Notes: generated from the sequence alone by a model not told the origin. Shown: positions 34,056 to 40,905, counted from the first letter of the stretch. The stretch is 40,905 bases of DNA from a candidate division Zixibacteria bacterium RBG_16_53_22 (GCA_001775395.1 MEWP01000140.1:1208-42112), one strand, 5' to 3'. Program-made: numbers and translations.

Positions 34056-35618
34056 ATGATGCAAAAAGATGATGCCAAGACAATTCTGTGGGTCGATGAT
34101 GAGATCGATCTTCTTGCGGCCCATATAATTTTCCTCAAGGACAAGGGGTATAACCTGCTCGAGGCTTCCAATGGGGATGACGCCCTCGAGATCGTCTCCA
34201 GGGGAGGTGTCGACCTGGTAATGATCGATGAGATGATGCCGGGCCGCGACGGCCTGGCCACGCTCGAGGGAATCAAGGATATAAACCCGCACCTGCCGGT
34301 TATCATGGTGACCAAGTCGGAGGAAGAGCACCTCATGAACGAGGCCATCGGCAAGAAGATTGACGACTACCTGACCAAGCCGGTCAACTTGAGCCAGGTT
34401 CTTTCGGCTATCAAGAAGATCCTCGAACGTCAGAAATTGACCGAGAACACGCTGACCCGGGAATTCGTCCAGGATTTTTCGCGCATCAACATGCAGCTTT
34501 CCGGGCCGCTCCAGTGGCAGGATTGGATCGATATACATGTCAAGCTGTCGGAGATCGATCTGGAGTTGGAGAAATTCCGCGATGTCGGGCTCAAGCAATC
34601 GCATCAGGACCTGAAGAAAGTGGCCAGCGCGGAGTTTGGCGGATTCGTTATCAAGAATTACAGGCGCTGGCTGCAATCCTCCGATGGCCCGCCGCTTTCG
34701 GTGGGGGTCGTCGAAAAACATGTGGCGCCCATTTTGAGGCAGGGCAAGCAGACATTTTTCATCGTGGTTGACTGCATGCGATTGGATCAGTGGCTCATGA
34801 TCGAGCCGATTCTGGGGGAATATTTCAACATAAAGAAAGATTATTATTATTCGATCCTGCCCACGGCCACGCCGTTCTCGCGCAACAGCATTTTCGCCGG
34901 GGAGTTTCCCGACACCGTGGCCGGTATCTACCCCGATCTCTGGGAGCGTGGCGCCAATGAGGCCAGCCGCAACCGCCACGAAAGGCAGCTTCTGGACCGC
35001 CAACTGGCCAAGCTCGGCCTCAGTTTAAAAAGCGAGCCCAAGTATGTCAAGGTGCTCGATTTCGATGAAGGTCAGAACCTGGCCAAGAAAATACAAAGCT
35101 ATTCCACGGCGCCGCTCGTATCGGTTGTCTACAACTTCGTCGATATTCTTGTGCACGGCCGCTCGGAATCGGAAATTCTGCAGGAGGTGGCCCCCAACGA
35201 GGCCGCCTTCCGTTCCCTGATGCGCTCCTGGTTTGAGCATTCCCATATGTTCGAAATGCTGCGGAAGCTCGCCGAGTGGGATTGCGAGATAGTCATTACC
35301 ACCGATCATGGCTCGGTTATCGGCACTCGCGGGGCGCTGGCCTACGGCAAGAAAGATACGTCGACGAATCTCCGATATAAGTACGGAGACAACCTCAACT
35401 GTGACCCGAAGCAGGCCTGGCTCATAAAGGAGCCGAAAGATCTTCGCCTGCCGACCTGGGGCCTGGCAACGACCTATATAATCGCGTTAGAAGACTACTA
35501 CTTTGTCTATCCCACTAAGTATTCGGAATACCGGCGACAATATTTAAACAGTTTCCAGCATGGCGGCATAAGCCTGGACGAGGTGATCCTGCCGGTAATT
35601 ACACTTAAGCCGAGGTAG
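34056..35618 (+). CDS. porX: PorX-like response regulator with PglZ domain
   Basis: A 520-aa two-domain protein. Residues 1-125 are a CheY-like receiver: acidic pair D14/D15 in LWVDDEIDLL, phospho-acceptor D58 in VMIDEMMPG, T86, and K108 in YLTKPV. A helical linker follows, then from about 225 a PglZ domain of the alkaline phosphatase superfamily: FFIVVDCMRLDQW with D239, the nucleophile region ILPTATPFSRNSIFAGEFP (T272), a VVYNFVDILVHGR segment and ITTDHGSVIG. Length and architecture match PorX of Porphyromonas, where it regulates T9SS with PorY; PorX PglZ domains are reported to hydrolyse nucleotide phosphodiesters. The neighbouring kinase and the T9SS cargo in this window support the call over a phage-defence PglZ. 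Confidence 0.9.
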   Translation: MMQKDDAKTILWVDDEIDLLAAHIIFLKDKGYNLLEASNGDDALEIVSRGGVDLVMIDEMMPGRDGLATLEGIKDINPHLPVIMVTKSEEEHLMNEAIGKKIDDYLTKPVNLSQVLSAIKKILERQKLTENTLTREFVQDFSRINMQLSGPLQWQDWIDIHVKLSEIDLELEKFRDVGLKQSHQDLKKVASAEFGGFVIKNYRRWLQSSDGPPLSVGVVEKHVAPILRQGKQTFFIVVDCMRLDQWLMIEPILGEYFNIKKDYYYSILPTATPFSRNSIFAGEFPDTVAGIYPDLWERGANEASRNRHERQLLDRQLAKLGLSLKSEPKYVKVLDFDEGQNLAKKIQSYSTAPLVSVVYNFVDILVHGRSESEILQEVAPNEAAFRSLMRSWFEHSHMFEMLRKLAEWDCEIVITTDHGSVIGTRGALAYGKKDTSTNLRYKYGDNLNCDPKQAWLIKEPKDLRLPTWGLATTYIIALEDYYFVYPTKYSEYRRQYLNSFQHGGISLDEVILPVITLKPR

Positions 35619-35682
35619 GTCGGCGAGCAATCCCGTCTGATTGTAGTTGTGCTAACTCTGAACGCGCGTTATCATTACATCC

Positions 35683-36126
35683 GTGAAACAGCTGTTATTG
35701 ATCGAATCGGAATCCGATGCGGAAACCGAGGCGATAGCCGTGGAATTATCGTCGATCTTAAGATCCGGTGACGTGGTCGCATTGTATGGCCAGCTTGGCG
35801 CCGGCAAAACTACCTTTGTCAGGGGGCTGGCCCGGGGCCTCGGGTGCCGCCAGACAGTCAAAAGCCCCACGTTCAACCTGATAAACGAATATCCCGGCGA
35901 CATGCCATTGTATCATATCGATTTCTACAGGCTCGAAAGTCATTCGGAAATCGATGACCTTGGATGGACTGACTATCTCGATGGCGATGGCGTGGTTGCT
36001 ATCGAATGGGCCGACAAGCTGGGGAATTCATTGCCGCACAACAGATTCGATGTCTTGATCTCTTTCGGCGGGCCGGAAATCAGGATTGTGGAGGTCATTG
36101 CCGTTGGTGATCCTGGGAATAGATAG
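35683..36126 (+). CDS. tsaE: tRNA threonylcarbamoyladenosine biosynthesis ATPase TsaE
   Basis: A 147-aa P-loop protein with YGQLGAGKTTF (35-45), SPTFNLINEY, LYHIDFYRLE and the VAIEWADKLG segment, all standard for TsaE, which drives the TsaBD complex in t6A37 synthesis on ANN-decoding tRNAs. The start is GTG 35683; no ATG is available in the region. It overlaps tsaB by about 20 bp, the usual tsaE-tsaB-rimI arrangement. A 64-bp gap without a clear promoter separates it from porX. Confidence 0.94.
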   Translation: MKQLLLIESESDAETEAIAVELSSILRSGDVVALYGQLGAGKTTFVRGLARGLGCRQTVKSPTFNLINEYPGDMPLYHIDFYRLESHSEIDDLGWTDYLDGDGVVAIEWADKLGNSLPHNRFDVLISFGGPEIRIVEVIAVGDPGNR

Positions 36127-36772
36127 TTCGGACGATTACCTCTCGGTAGGGCTTTCCTCGGAGGGGAGAATAATATTCTCAAGATCATCCCTACCGCAGG
36201 CACAGGGCAAGACGATGCTGCACACGTTTATATTATCCGTGTTGTCCCAGGCAGGTCATAAAATATCAGATCTGGAGGGTGTAGCGGTCGCCATCGGCCC
36301 CGGGTCATTTACCGGCCTGAGAGTGGGGCTGGCCGCGGCCAAGGGGATCTGCTGGGCGACTAAACTTCCGCTGGCCGGCGTCTCATCCTTGATGGCAATA
36401 GCGCACTGCGCCAATATCGCCGCCAAAGAGGTGGTCGCAGTCAAAGATGCCAGACGCGAGGAGTTCTATTTCGGCGGGTTCACAAGGCTCGATCGGGGAT
36501 ACGGGCAGATTATTCCGGACTCGATCGGCAGCGCTGGCGACATTTTCGCGCTTGCGGATAAAGGGTATGCGCTTATTGGCCCCGGGATCGAGGCGCTGGC
36601 CAAAAACCCGGGCTGCCCGACTATCAGTGACGGCGGGTATGATCGCGAGGGGATTGGGGGAGCTGTCGCCCTGCTTGGTGAGGAGCGCTTGAAGGCTGGG
36701 AAAGTGCTTGATTTAGCCAATTCGATCCCTAATTATATCAGGGTGCCAAGACCGAGGGAATGGAAGCCATAG
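36107..36772 (+). CDS. tsaB: tRNA threonylcarbamoyladenosine biosynthesis protein TsaB
   Basis: About 221 aa, an ASKHA-fold partner of TsaD in t6A synthesis. It begins VILGIDSSDDYLSVGL and contains the family's AIGPGSFTGLRVGLAAAKGI. GTG 36107 puts the ILGID strand at the N terminus as in the family; TTG 36104 is equally possible with GGAGG (36090-36094) at 9 nt. The 3' part, normally the most variable, is slightly short but complete. It lies between tsaE (overlapping) and rimI (3 bp). Confidence 0.92.
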   Translation: MILGIDSSDDYLSVGLSSEGRIIFSRSSLPQAQGKTMLHTFILSVLSQAGHKISDLEGVAVAIGPGSFTGLRVGLAAAKGICWATKLPLAGVSSLMAIAHCANIAAKEVVAVKDARREEFYFGGFTRLDRGYGQIIPDSIGSAGDIFALADKGYALIGPGIEALAKNPGCPTISDGGYDREGIGGAVALLGEERLKAGKVLDLANSIPNYIRVPRPREWKP

Positions 36773-36775
36773 GCG

Positions 36776-37219
36776 ATGCCGGATGTCGTCATTCGAAAAA
36801 TGGCCGAGCGGGATTTGATGGAGATTGTCGCCCTCGAAAAAGAGATATTCGCCGATCCCTGGAGCTACGAGGCATTCAGAACAGATATCCAAAATCCCAT
36901 GGCCTTTCCGCTTGCGGCCGTGATAGGGGAATCGATCGCCGGGTATTCATGCCTTTATATTGTGGCAGGAGAGATGCAGATAGGAAATTTCGCCGTGGCC
37001 CCCGATCACAGAGGACGGGGAATTGCCAAATTACTAATGAACCGGATACTCGAAATAGCCAAAGAGCGAGAATGTGATTTGATTTTTCTCGAGGTCAGGG
37101 AATCCAACCAACCGGCCAGGAGCCTTTATGAATCGTACGAATTTAAGGTAGTCGGACGGCGGGTCGGATATTACCGGAATCCTTATGAAAATGCCATTCT
37201 CATGACCAGGGAGCTTTGA
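36776..37219 (+). CDS. rimI: Ribosomal-protein-alanine N-acetyltransferase RimI
   Basis: A 147-aa GNAT protein with the RimI pattern: EKEIFADPWSYEAF near residue 22, the acetyl-CoA loop VAPDHRGRGIAKLLMNRIL, LEVRESNQPARSLYESYEF and a C-terminal GRRVGYYRNPYENAILMTREL region including the YY-P motif. RimI acetylates the N-terminal Ala of ribosomal protein bS18 and sometimes other proteins. Position behind tsaB is typical. The stop overlaps the accD ATG by one base. Confidence 0.93.
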   Translation: MPDVVIRKMAERDLMEIVALEKEIFADPWSYEAFRTDIQNPMAFPLAAVIGESIAGYSCLYIVAGEMQIGNFAVAPDHRGRGIAKLLMNRILEIAKERECDLIFLEVRESNQPARSLYESYEFKVVGRRVGYYRNPYENAILMTREL

Positions 37220-38079
37220 TGGTTGATTGGTTTAATCGCGCGCGCAAGGGCACGCCCAGCGCCGAAAAACGCGATATACCCGACGGTGTCTGGACAAAGT
37301 GCCAGTCTTGCAACGAAATTCTCACTGTCATGTCGCTCGATAAGAATTTCTGGGTCTGTCCCAAATGCGAATTTCATTTTCGTATCCCCGCCGTTTCCTA
37401 TATCAGCCTGCTTATCGATCCCGATACTTTCGAGGAGTTCGATGCTGACCTGGTCTCGATGGACCCGCTCGAATTCAAGGACCTGAAAAAATATCCCGAG
37501 AGAATTGCTTCTGCTCGCAAGAAGACCGGCCGCAACGACGCCGTAATTTGCGGGATGGGGAAAATCGAGGGTATCGAAATTTCTTTTTGTGTCATGGATT
37601 TCGAATTCATCGGCGGCAGCATGGGAAGCGTGGTTGGAGAGAAGGTGGCCCGCGCCATCGAACGCTCCATAAGCAAGGGAGTTCCCCTGGTCATCGTCTC
37701 CTGCTCGGGGGGAGCGCGCATGATGGAGGGGATACTCTCGCTCATGCAGATGGCCAAGACCTCGACCCTGCTGGCGATGCTGAATAAGCTGAAGATTCCA
37801 TTCATTTCGATTCTTACCAATCCCACCACGGCCGGCGTGATGGCCTCATACGCCTCGCTTGGCGATGTCATCATTGCCGAGCCCAAGGCCCTGCTCGGCT
37901 TTGCCGGGCCGAGGGTCATAGCGCAAACGATCGGTGGCGAGCTTCCGCCGGGATTTCAATCATCGGAGTTTTTCCGCGAGCACGGATTCCTCGACAAGAT
38001 CGTTTCCCGCCCGCAGCTCAAAAAGACGACGACTCAACTTCTGCAATACATGTGGCATCAAAACATCAATCAGACTTAG
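37219..38079 (+). CDS. accD: Acetyl-CoA carboxylase carboxyltransferase subunit beta
   Basis: A 286-aa protein with the N-terminal four-Cys zinc ribbon (C28, C31, C47, C50) and the crotonase-like core: MDFEFIGGSMGSVVGEK, IVSCSGGARMMEGILSLMQM, LTNPTTAGVMASYASLGDV and GFAGPRVIAQTIGGELPPGF. With AccA it transfers CO2 from carboxy-biotin to acetyl-CoA, the first step of fatty acid synthesis. ATG 37219 overlaps the rimI stop and has AGGGAG upstream. AccA, AccB and AccC are not in the window; the accD-folC pair is common in bacteria. Confidence 0.96.
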   Translation: MVDWFNRARKGTPSAEKRDIPDGVWTKCQSCNEILTVMSLDKNFWVCPKCEFHFRIPAVSYISLLIDPDTFEEFDADLVSMDPLEFKDLKKYPERIASARKKTGRNDAVICGMGKIEGIEISFCVMDFEFIGGSMGSVVGEKVARAIERSISKGVPLVIVSCSGGARMMEGILSLMQMAKTSTLLAMLNKLKIPFISILTNPTTAGVMASYASLGDVIIAEPKALLGFAGPRVIAQTIGGELPPGFQSSEFFREHGFLDKIVSRPQLKKTTTQLLQYMWHQNINQT

Positions 38080-38086
38080 GAAATAG

Positions 38087-39355
38087 ATGGAATACAACGA
38101 GGTAATCGACTATATCCTTCAGATGGAGAAGTTCGGCATAAAGCTCGGGCTTTCCAATATCGCTCGCTTACTGTCGCATCTCGGCAACCCCCACAATGGC
38201 TATCCCACGATTCACGTGGCCGGCACCAACGGCAAGGGCTCGACCGTGGCGGTCATGGAGACTATCCTGATAGCGGCAGGGTACAGGGTAGGAGTTTTCA
38301 CCTCGCCCCACCTGGTGGATTTCCGGGAACGGGTAAGGATAAACGGCAAATTCATCGAGAAAAAATATATCACCGATTTTTTCAATGACAACCGGCGCAA
38401 AATCGAAAGCATGCCGATCACCTTCTTCGAGACGGTGACAGCGCTGGCGTTTAATTATTTCAAGGACGAGAAAGTCGACCTGGCCATAATCGAGACCGGC
38501 ATGGGGGGCCGCCTCGATGCCACCAACGTGGTCACGCCCCAGGTTTCGATCATAACCAATGTCGAGACCGAGCATACCAAGTGGCTGGGGTTCAAGGTCC
38601 AGCAGATCGCTTTCGAGAAGGCCGGCATTATCAAGCCGGGAGTCCCGGTGGTGACAGCGGCTCAAAACCACGATGCCCGCCGGGTTATTCGTCAGGTGGC
38701 CGAGCAGAACAAATGCAAGCTGGTATCGATTTTTGATGAGACTCAGTGGATCATAAAGAATATAACCAGGGATAGCTCGGAGCTGGACATTTTCACCCGC
38801 TCGAACAAGTACTATAACCTGCGGCTGGCTCTTCCGGGACGACATCAATTGGAGAACGCCATCTGCGCCCTGATCGGAGTCGAGCTTTTTGAACAGCAGA
38901 CCGGCATGAAGGCAACCTCGACCGCGGTGGCCACCGGATTCCGGAATGTCCGCTGGGACGGCAGGCTTCAGAGGATCAGCAGCTCCCCCGACATCATCCT
39001 CGATGTCGCTCATAATCCGGCCGCCATCTCGCGAATAAGGGAATATTTCAAGGAATTCTACCCCGATCAGAAGGTGATTGCGGTCTTCGGGATATTATCC
39101 GATAAGGACTACCACCAAATGCTCAAAGAGCTCGATCGTGTCGCCGAGGTCATCATTCTTACCCGTCCCATGACCGACCGAGCCGCCGACCCCAACCTCC
39201 TGGCCGAGGATATCGCCAAAATCCATAGCAATTTCCAGGTCATTCCCATAGTCCGCGATGCCTACCAATCCGCCAGGGAACTGGCTCAACCCAACGAGGT
39301 CATCCTTATCACCGGCTCGCATTACACGGTCGCCGAGGTGCTGCAGACCCTGTGA
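38087..39355 (+). CDS. folC: Folylpolyglutamate/dihydrofolate synthase
   Basis: A 422-aa Mur-ligase-family enzyme that adds glutamate to folates (and to dihydropteroate if bifunctional). It has the P-loop HVAGTNGKGSTVAVME (43-58), the FTSPHLVDFRERVRING omega-loop segment, ETGMGGRLDATNV, TNVETEHTKWLG and DVAHNPAAI in the C-terminal domain. The 7-bp gap from accD makes it the last gene of the tsaE-to-folC run. Length and motif order are standard; bifunctionality is not decidable here. Confidence 0.95.
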   Translation: MEYNEVIDYILQMEKFGIKLGLSNIARLLSHLGNPHNGYPTIHVAGTNGKGSTVAVMETILIAAGYRVGVFTSPHLVDFRERVRINGKFIEKKYITDFFNDNRRKIESMPITFFETVTALAFNYFKDEKVDLAIIETGMGGRLDATNVVTPQVSIITNVETEHTKWLGFKVQQIAFEKAGIIKPGVPVVTAAQNHDARRVIRQVAEQNKCKLVSIFDETQWIIKNITRDSSELDIFTRSNKYYNLRLALPGRHQLENAICALIGVELFEQQTGMKATSTAVATGFRNVRWDGRLQRISSSPDIILDVAHNPAAISRIREYFKEFYPDQKVIAVFGILSDKDYHQMLKELDRVAEVIILTRPMTDRAADPNLLAEDIAKIHSNFQVIPIVRDAYQSARELAQPNEVILITGSHYTVAEVLQTL

Positions 39356-39475
39356 GACTTGCCGGCAATTATCCCGGGGAATCATGGCCTTGCCGGGCGT
39401 TGACCTGGTTGTCTAACCCGCCAAAATGCAAATACTTGAAACTTTTCACAGCCTTATGCGTGTTTAAATTAGCAC

Positions 39476-39504
39476 TTGACAAATAAATGCTCTTTTAGTA
39501 GTTT
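39476..39504 (+). promoter_or_regulatory. Candidate promoter of the RRM protein gene
   Basis: Consensus TTGACA (39476-39481), 17 bp, TAGTTT (39499-39504) continuing into ATTTG. Predicted start near 39511, giving an unusually long 5' leader of about 165 nt before the GTG at 39676. The same layout recurs at 40460-40488. Confidence 0.55.
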
Positions 39505-39610
39505 ATTTGTGATCATGTATCTCCGCTCTTTATTTTCCCAGGGTTACTTAATTTTTGAATCCCGTCGAAATGCAAGCAGGAGATAGCAGCGCAATCGTGC
39601 GCAATTAACC

Positions 39611-39658
39611 GTTTATCTTTTATTCGCGTCTTTTTAACAAAACCGTGGGAAGATAAAC
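39611..39658 (+). promoter_or_regulatory. Inverted repeat in the RRM leader, next to the SD
   Basis: GTTTATCTT (39611-39619) pairs exactly with AAGATAAAC (39650-39658) around a 30-nt, T-rich loop. AAGGAG follows at 39663-39668, 7 nt before the GTG start. A stem here could change access to the SD, as in leader-controlled cold-induced RNA-binding genes; this is inference from position. Confidence 0.4.
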
Positions 39659-39675
39659 AAACAAGGAGATCCTAA

Positions 39676-40050
39676 GTGAACATCTACGTCGGCAACCTGT
39701 CGCGTGGGATTGGCGAGGACGAGCTTCGCCAGCAGTTCGAGGCCTTTGGCGCGGTGTCGAAGGTCAGCATCATCAAGGACAACTTCACAGGCGATTCCAG
39801 GGGATTCGGCTTCGTCGAAATGTCCAATGATACCGAGGCCGAGGCGGCCATTGCGGCGCTTAACGGCAAAGAGATGGACGGTCGCGCCCTCAACATCAGC
39901 CAGGCCCGCCCGCGCGGCGAGCGGCCCGCTGGTGGCGGTGGCGGCGGCGGACGTCGTTTTGGCGGCGGCGGCGGTGGCCGTGGTGGTGGCGGCCGTGACC
40001 GTGGTGACAGAGGCGGTTTCGGCGGCGGCGGCGAACGCAAGAGATGGTAA
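39676..40050 (+). CDS. Glycine-rich RRM RNA-binding protein
   Basis: A 124-aa protein with one RNA recognition motif (RNP2 IYVGNL at 3-8, RNP1 RGFGFVEM at 42-49) and a Gly/Arg-rich tail from about residue 82 (GGGGGGGRRFGGGGGGRGGG and similar). Such small bacterial RRM proteins are single-strand RNA binders, often cold-induced and acting like RNA chaperones. The start is GTG with AAGGAG 7 nt upstream; the reading frame and RNP2 fix the choice. It is monocistronic, with its own promoter and long leader. Confidence 0.93.
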   Translation: MNIYVGNLSRGIGEDELRQQFEAFGAVSKVSIIKDNFTGDSRGFGFVEMSNDTEAEAAIAALNGKEMDGRALNISQARPRGERPAGGGGGGGRRFGGGGGGRGGGGRDRGDRGGFGGGGERKRW

Positions 40051-40109
40051 ATCTGAAAATAGTCGGCCCTCGGGTGGATTAAAAATCGGATATACTTCTT
40101 AGCCTAACA

Positions 40110-40136
40110 CAGGGGCGCATGAACAATGCGCCCCTG
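40110..40136. repeat. Palindromic repeat, copy A1
   Basis: An 11-bp perfect stem (40110-40120 and 40126-40136) with loop GAACA and core GGGGCGCAT/ATGCGCCCC. 26 bases (40113-40138) are identical to 40281-40306. It lies 60 bp after the RRM stop but has no T-run, so it is more likely an interspersed element than a terminator. Confidence 0.75.
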
Positions 40137-40182
40137 ATTGATATCAAACGTTCTTTTTATGATTCCGCAAGTTTGTTGCTAT

Positions 40183-40216
40183 ATTGTAGGGGCGTATTGC
40201 AATACGCCCCTACAAT
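40183..40216. repeat. Perfect 34-bp palindrome, type B
   Basis: The 34 bases are exactly self-complementary (17-bp arms, no loop), with core GGGGCGTATT-GC reading the same on both strands. The GGGGCGYAT core is shared with copies A1 and A2, so these appear to be variants of one REP-like or MITE-like family. Confidence 0.8.
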
Positions 40217-40280
40217 GTACACGATTATCATGCCTTGAAATAAACTGAATTCTTAATTATACGCATTCTGCCAACAGCCC

Positions 40281-40301
40281 GGGCGCATGAACAATGCGCC
40301 C
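40281..40301. repeat. Palindromic repeat, copy A2
   Basis: An 8-bp stem GGGCGCAT/ATGCGCCC around the same GAACA loop as A1, in the same orientation. The outer pairs of A1 are lost on the left side (CCC instead of AGG). Confidence 0.7.
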
Positions 40302-40459
40302 CTGATGTATTTCTTGGGAATTCGCCATAGGAAACAAATATCCCAGGGGAGGCGATAGGCCTGCCTGGGAGTATTTATTTTTGCGATAAGGGCTCGATGA
40401 AATGCAACTGTCATTGCTGTTTGCCGCGGGTGGGTTCCGTATATGGAGCCATATTATAG

Positions 40460-40488
40460 TTGACATGGTCGGCCAAATATATTAGTTA
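40460..40488 (+). promoter_or_regulatory. Candidate promoter of the terminal small gene
   Basis: TTGACA (40460-40465), 17 bp, TAGTTA (40483-40488) followed by TTTG. Predicted start near 40495, 20 nt before the ATG at 40515. Confidence 0.45.
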
Positions 40489-40514
40489 TTTGCCAGATCC
40501 GACTTGGAGGAAAG

Positions 40515-40820
40515 ATGGAAGACGCTGAAAAAGGCCATGCTGAGCTTTATCAAAAGATGATGAATCTTGCGGGAGTAACGGGCGGATATCATCGGGATGA
40601 AATTTTCGATGAAGTGAAACGGTCCGACTATCTCTGGTGCCTTCACTGCCAACGCACTTATCGTCGAGGGGAATACCGAGATGTCGAAGGATTTCAAATG
40701 TGCCCCCATGAAAATTGCGACGGCAGCACGGTGTGCGATGGAATCGACTGGGAGGATATCAGGGATGATCATCCTGAGTATCCTGAGAACCCAGAGCGAA
40801 ATACAACATATAATATGTGA
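40515..40820 (+). CDS. Small Cys-rich hypothetical protein
   Basis: A 101-aa acidic protein that I do not recognise. It has a possible zinc site: CLHC at 42-45 and CPHENC at 63-68, about 17 residues apart, with one more Cys at 74. The C terminus is rich in Asp, Glu and Pro. GGAGG (40506-40510) sits 4 nt before the ATG and a promoter is present at 40460-40488, so it is probably a real, singly transcribed gene. No signal peptide or membrane segment. Beyond it, 40821-40905 shows nothing recognisable. Confidence 0.7.
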   Translation: MEDAEKGHAELYQKMMNLAGVTGGYHRDEIFDEVKRSDYLWCLHCQRTYRRGEYRDVEGFQMCPHENCDGSTVCDGIDWEDIRDDHPEYPENPERNTTYNM

Positions 40821-40905
40821 TTTTTGAAGCCGGGTTATAAGTTGTGCCTAAAGGTGCGCGCGGCACATCCTACCGCAAAGGTTTGATAGATATTCCCCGT
40901 CGCTA

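Larger units (their letters stand above)
39356..39675. other. Intergenic region with promoter and long leader before the RRM gene (320 bp)
   Basis: No coding frame is supported. The folC-proximal part has short GC-rich complementary stretches but no T-run terminator. The rest holds a promoter (39476-39504), a leader of about 165 nt with a small 5-bp stem (39589-39602), and a 9-bp inverted repeat (39611-39658) ending just before the SD. Confidence 0.65.
40051..40514. other. Intergenic region with palindrome cluster (464 bp)
   Basis: No coding frame is supported; a minus-strand open frame crossing it is interrupted in meaning by the palindromes. It holds three GC-rich palindromes at 40110-40136, 40183-40216 and 40281-40301, and a promoter at 40460-40488 for the last gene. 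Confidence 0.65.

Noticed and set aside
34044-35003. 319-residue minus-strand open frame
   Set aside because: Antisense to porX, whose receiver and PglZ motifs are unambiguous; the antisense frame shows no family features.
34056-35618. PglZ domain as part of a phage-defence (BREX/Pgl) system
   Set aside because: The N-terminal receiver domain, the adjacent PorY-like kinase and the lack of pglX, brxC or methyltransferase genes point to PorX instead.
40257-40466. 69-residue minus-strand open frame in the palindrome region
   Set aside because: It runs across palindrome A2 and overlaps the promoter of the next gene; no SD and no recognisable features.
1-40905. CRISPR array, tRNA or rRNA genes
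   Set aside because: No regularly spaced repeats were seen, and no intergenic gap contains a recognisable tRNA cloverleaf or rRNA segment by eye; a tRNAscan run would settle the tRNA point.

Overview
The window looks like chromosomal DNA from an uncultured bacterium of the FCB (Fibrobacteres-Chlorobi-Bacteroidetes) superphylum, probably outside classical Bacteroidota (a Zixibacteria-, Marinimicrobia- or KSB1-like lineage). The signs are two secreted proteins ending in the YPNPFN-type sorting domain of type IX secretion (T9SS) cargo, an adjacent PorY-like kinase and PorX response regulator with PglZ domain, and mostly Shine-Dalgarno-led, tightly overlapping genes of moderate to high GC. The lineage is inferred; there is no rRNA gene. 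I saw no tRNA gene and no CRISPR array.

Layout. 1-508: left-truncated REP-associated (Y1/HUH) transposase, AT-richer than the rest, next to a perfect 12-bp palindrome. 570-7465, minus strand: a run of methylmalonyl-CoA mutase, methylmalonyl-CoA epimerase, two T9SS cargo proteins (the second with about ten VCBS/FG-GAP repeats), a DinB-fold protein and a TPR lipoprotein with its own candidate promoter. 7466-7869: divergent intergenic region. 7870-13793, plus: glycerophosphodiesterase, VOC protein, EamA transporter, thymidylate kinase, S41 protease, and a HAD phosphatase-GNAT fusion.

13852-31545, plus: a surface polysaccharide locus. It holds a nucleotidyltransferase/LbH/phosphomannomutase-like fusion, a Wza-type export protein and a Wzz-type chain-length protein, then four genes in Wbp/Wlb order (Gfo/Idh/MocA dehydrogenase, hexapeptide acetyltransferase, DegT aminotransferase, UDP-GlcNAc 2-epimerase) for a 2,3-diacetamido-uronic acid sugar nucleotide, three GT4 glycosyltransferases, a polysaccharide deacetylase, a GmhB-like phosphatase, an NDP-sugar epimerase, and a 747-residue protein joining a WecA/MraY-type polytopic phosphoglycosyl transferase to a degenerate WbaP-type monotopic one. 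No Wzx flippase, Wzy polymerase or UDP-GlcNAc 6-dehydrogenase is present. 31538-39355: serS, porY, porX, tsaE, tsaB, rimI, accD and folC, mostly overlapping or abutting. 39676-40050: glycine-rich RRM protein with a long structured leader. 40110-40301: three related GC-rich palindromes. 40515-40820: small Cys-rich hypothetical protein.

How it may fit together: in Porphyromonas, T9SS cargo is attached to an outer-membrane glycolipid through a linking sugar made by the Wbp/Vim route, and PorX/PorY regulate T9SS. This window has cargo, a Wbp-type sugar route plus deacetylase and phosphoglycosyl transferase, and PorYX on one segment. A dedicated anchor glycan for T9SS cargo is a testable inference, not something the sequence proves.
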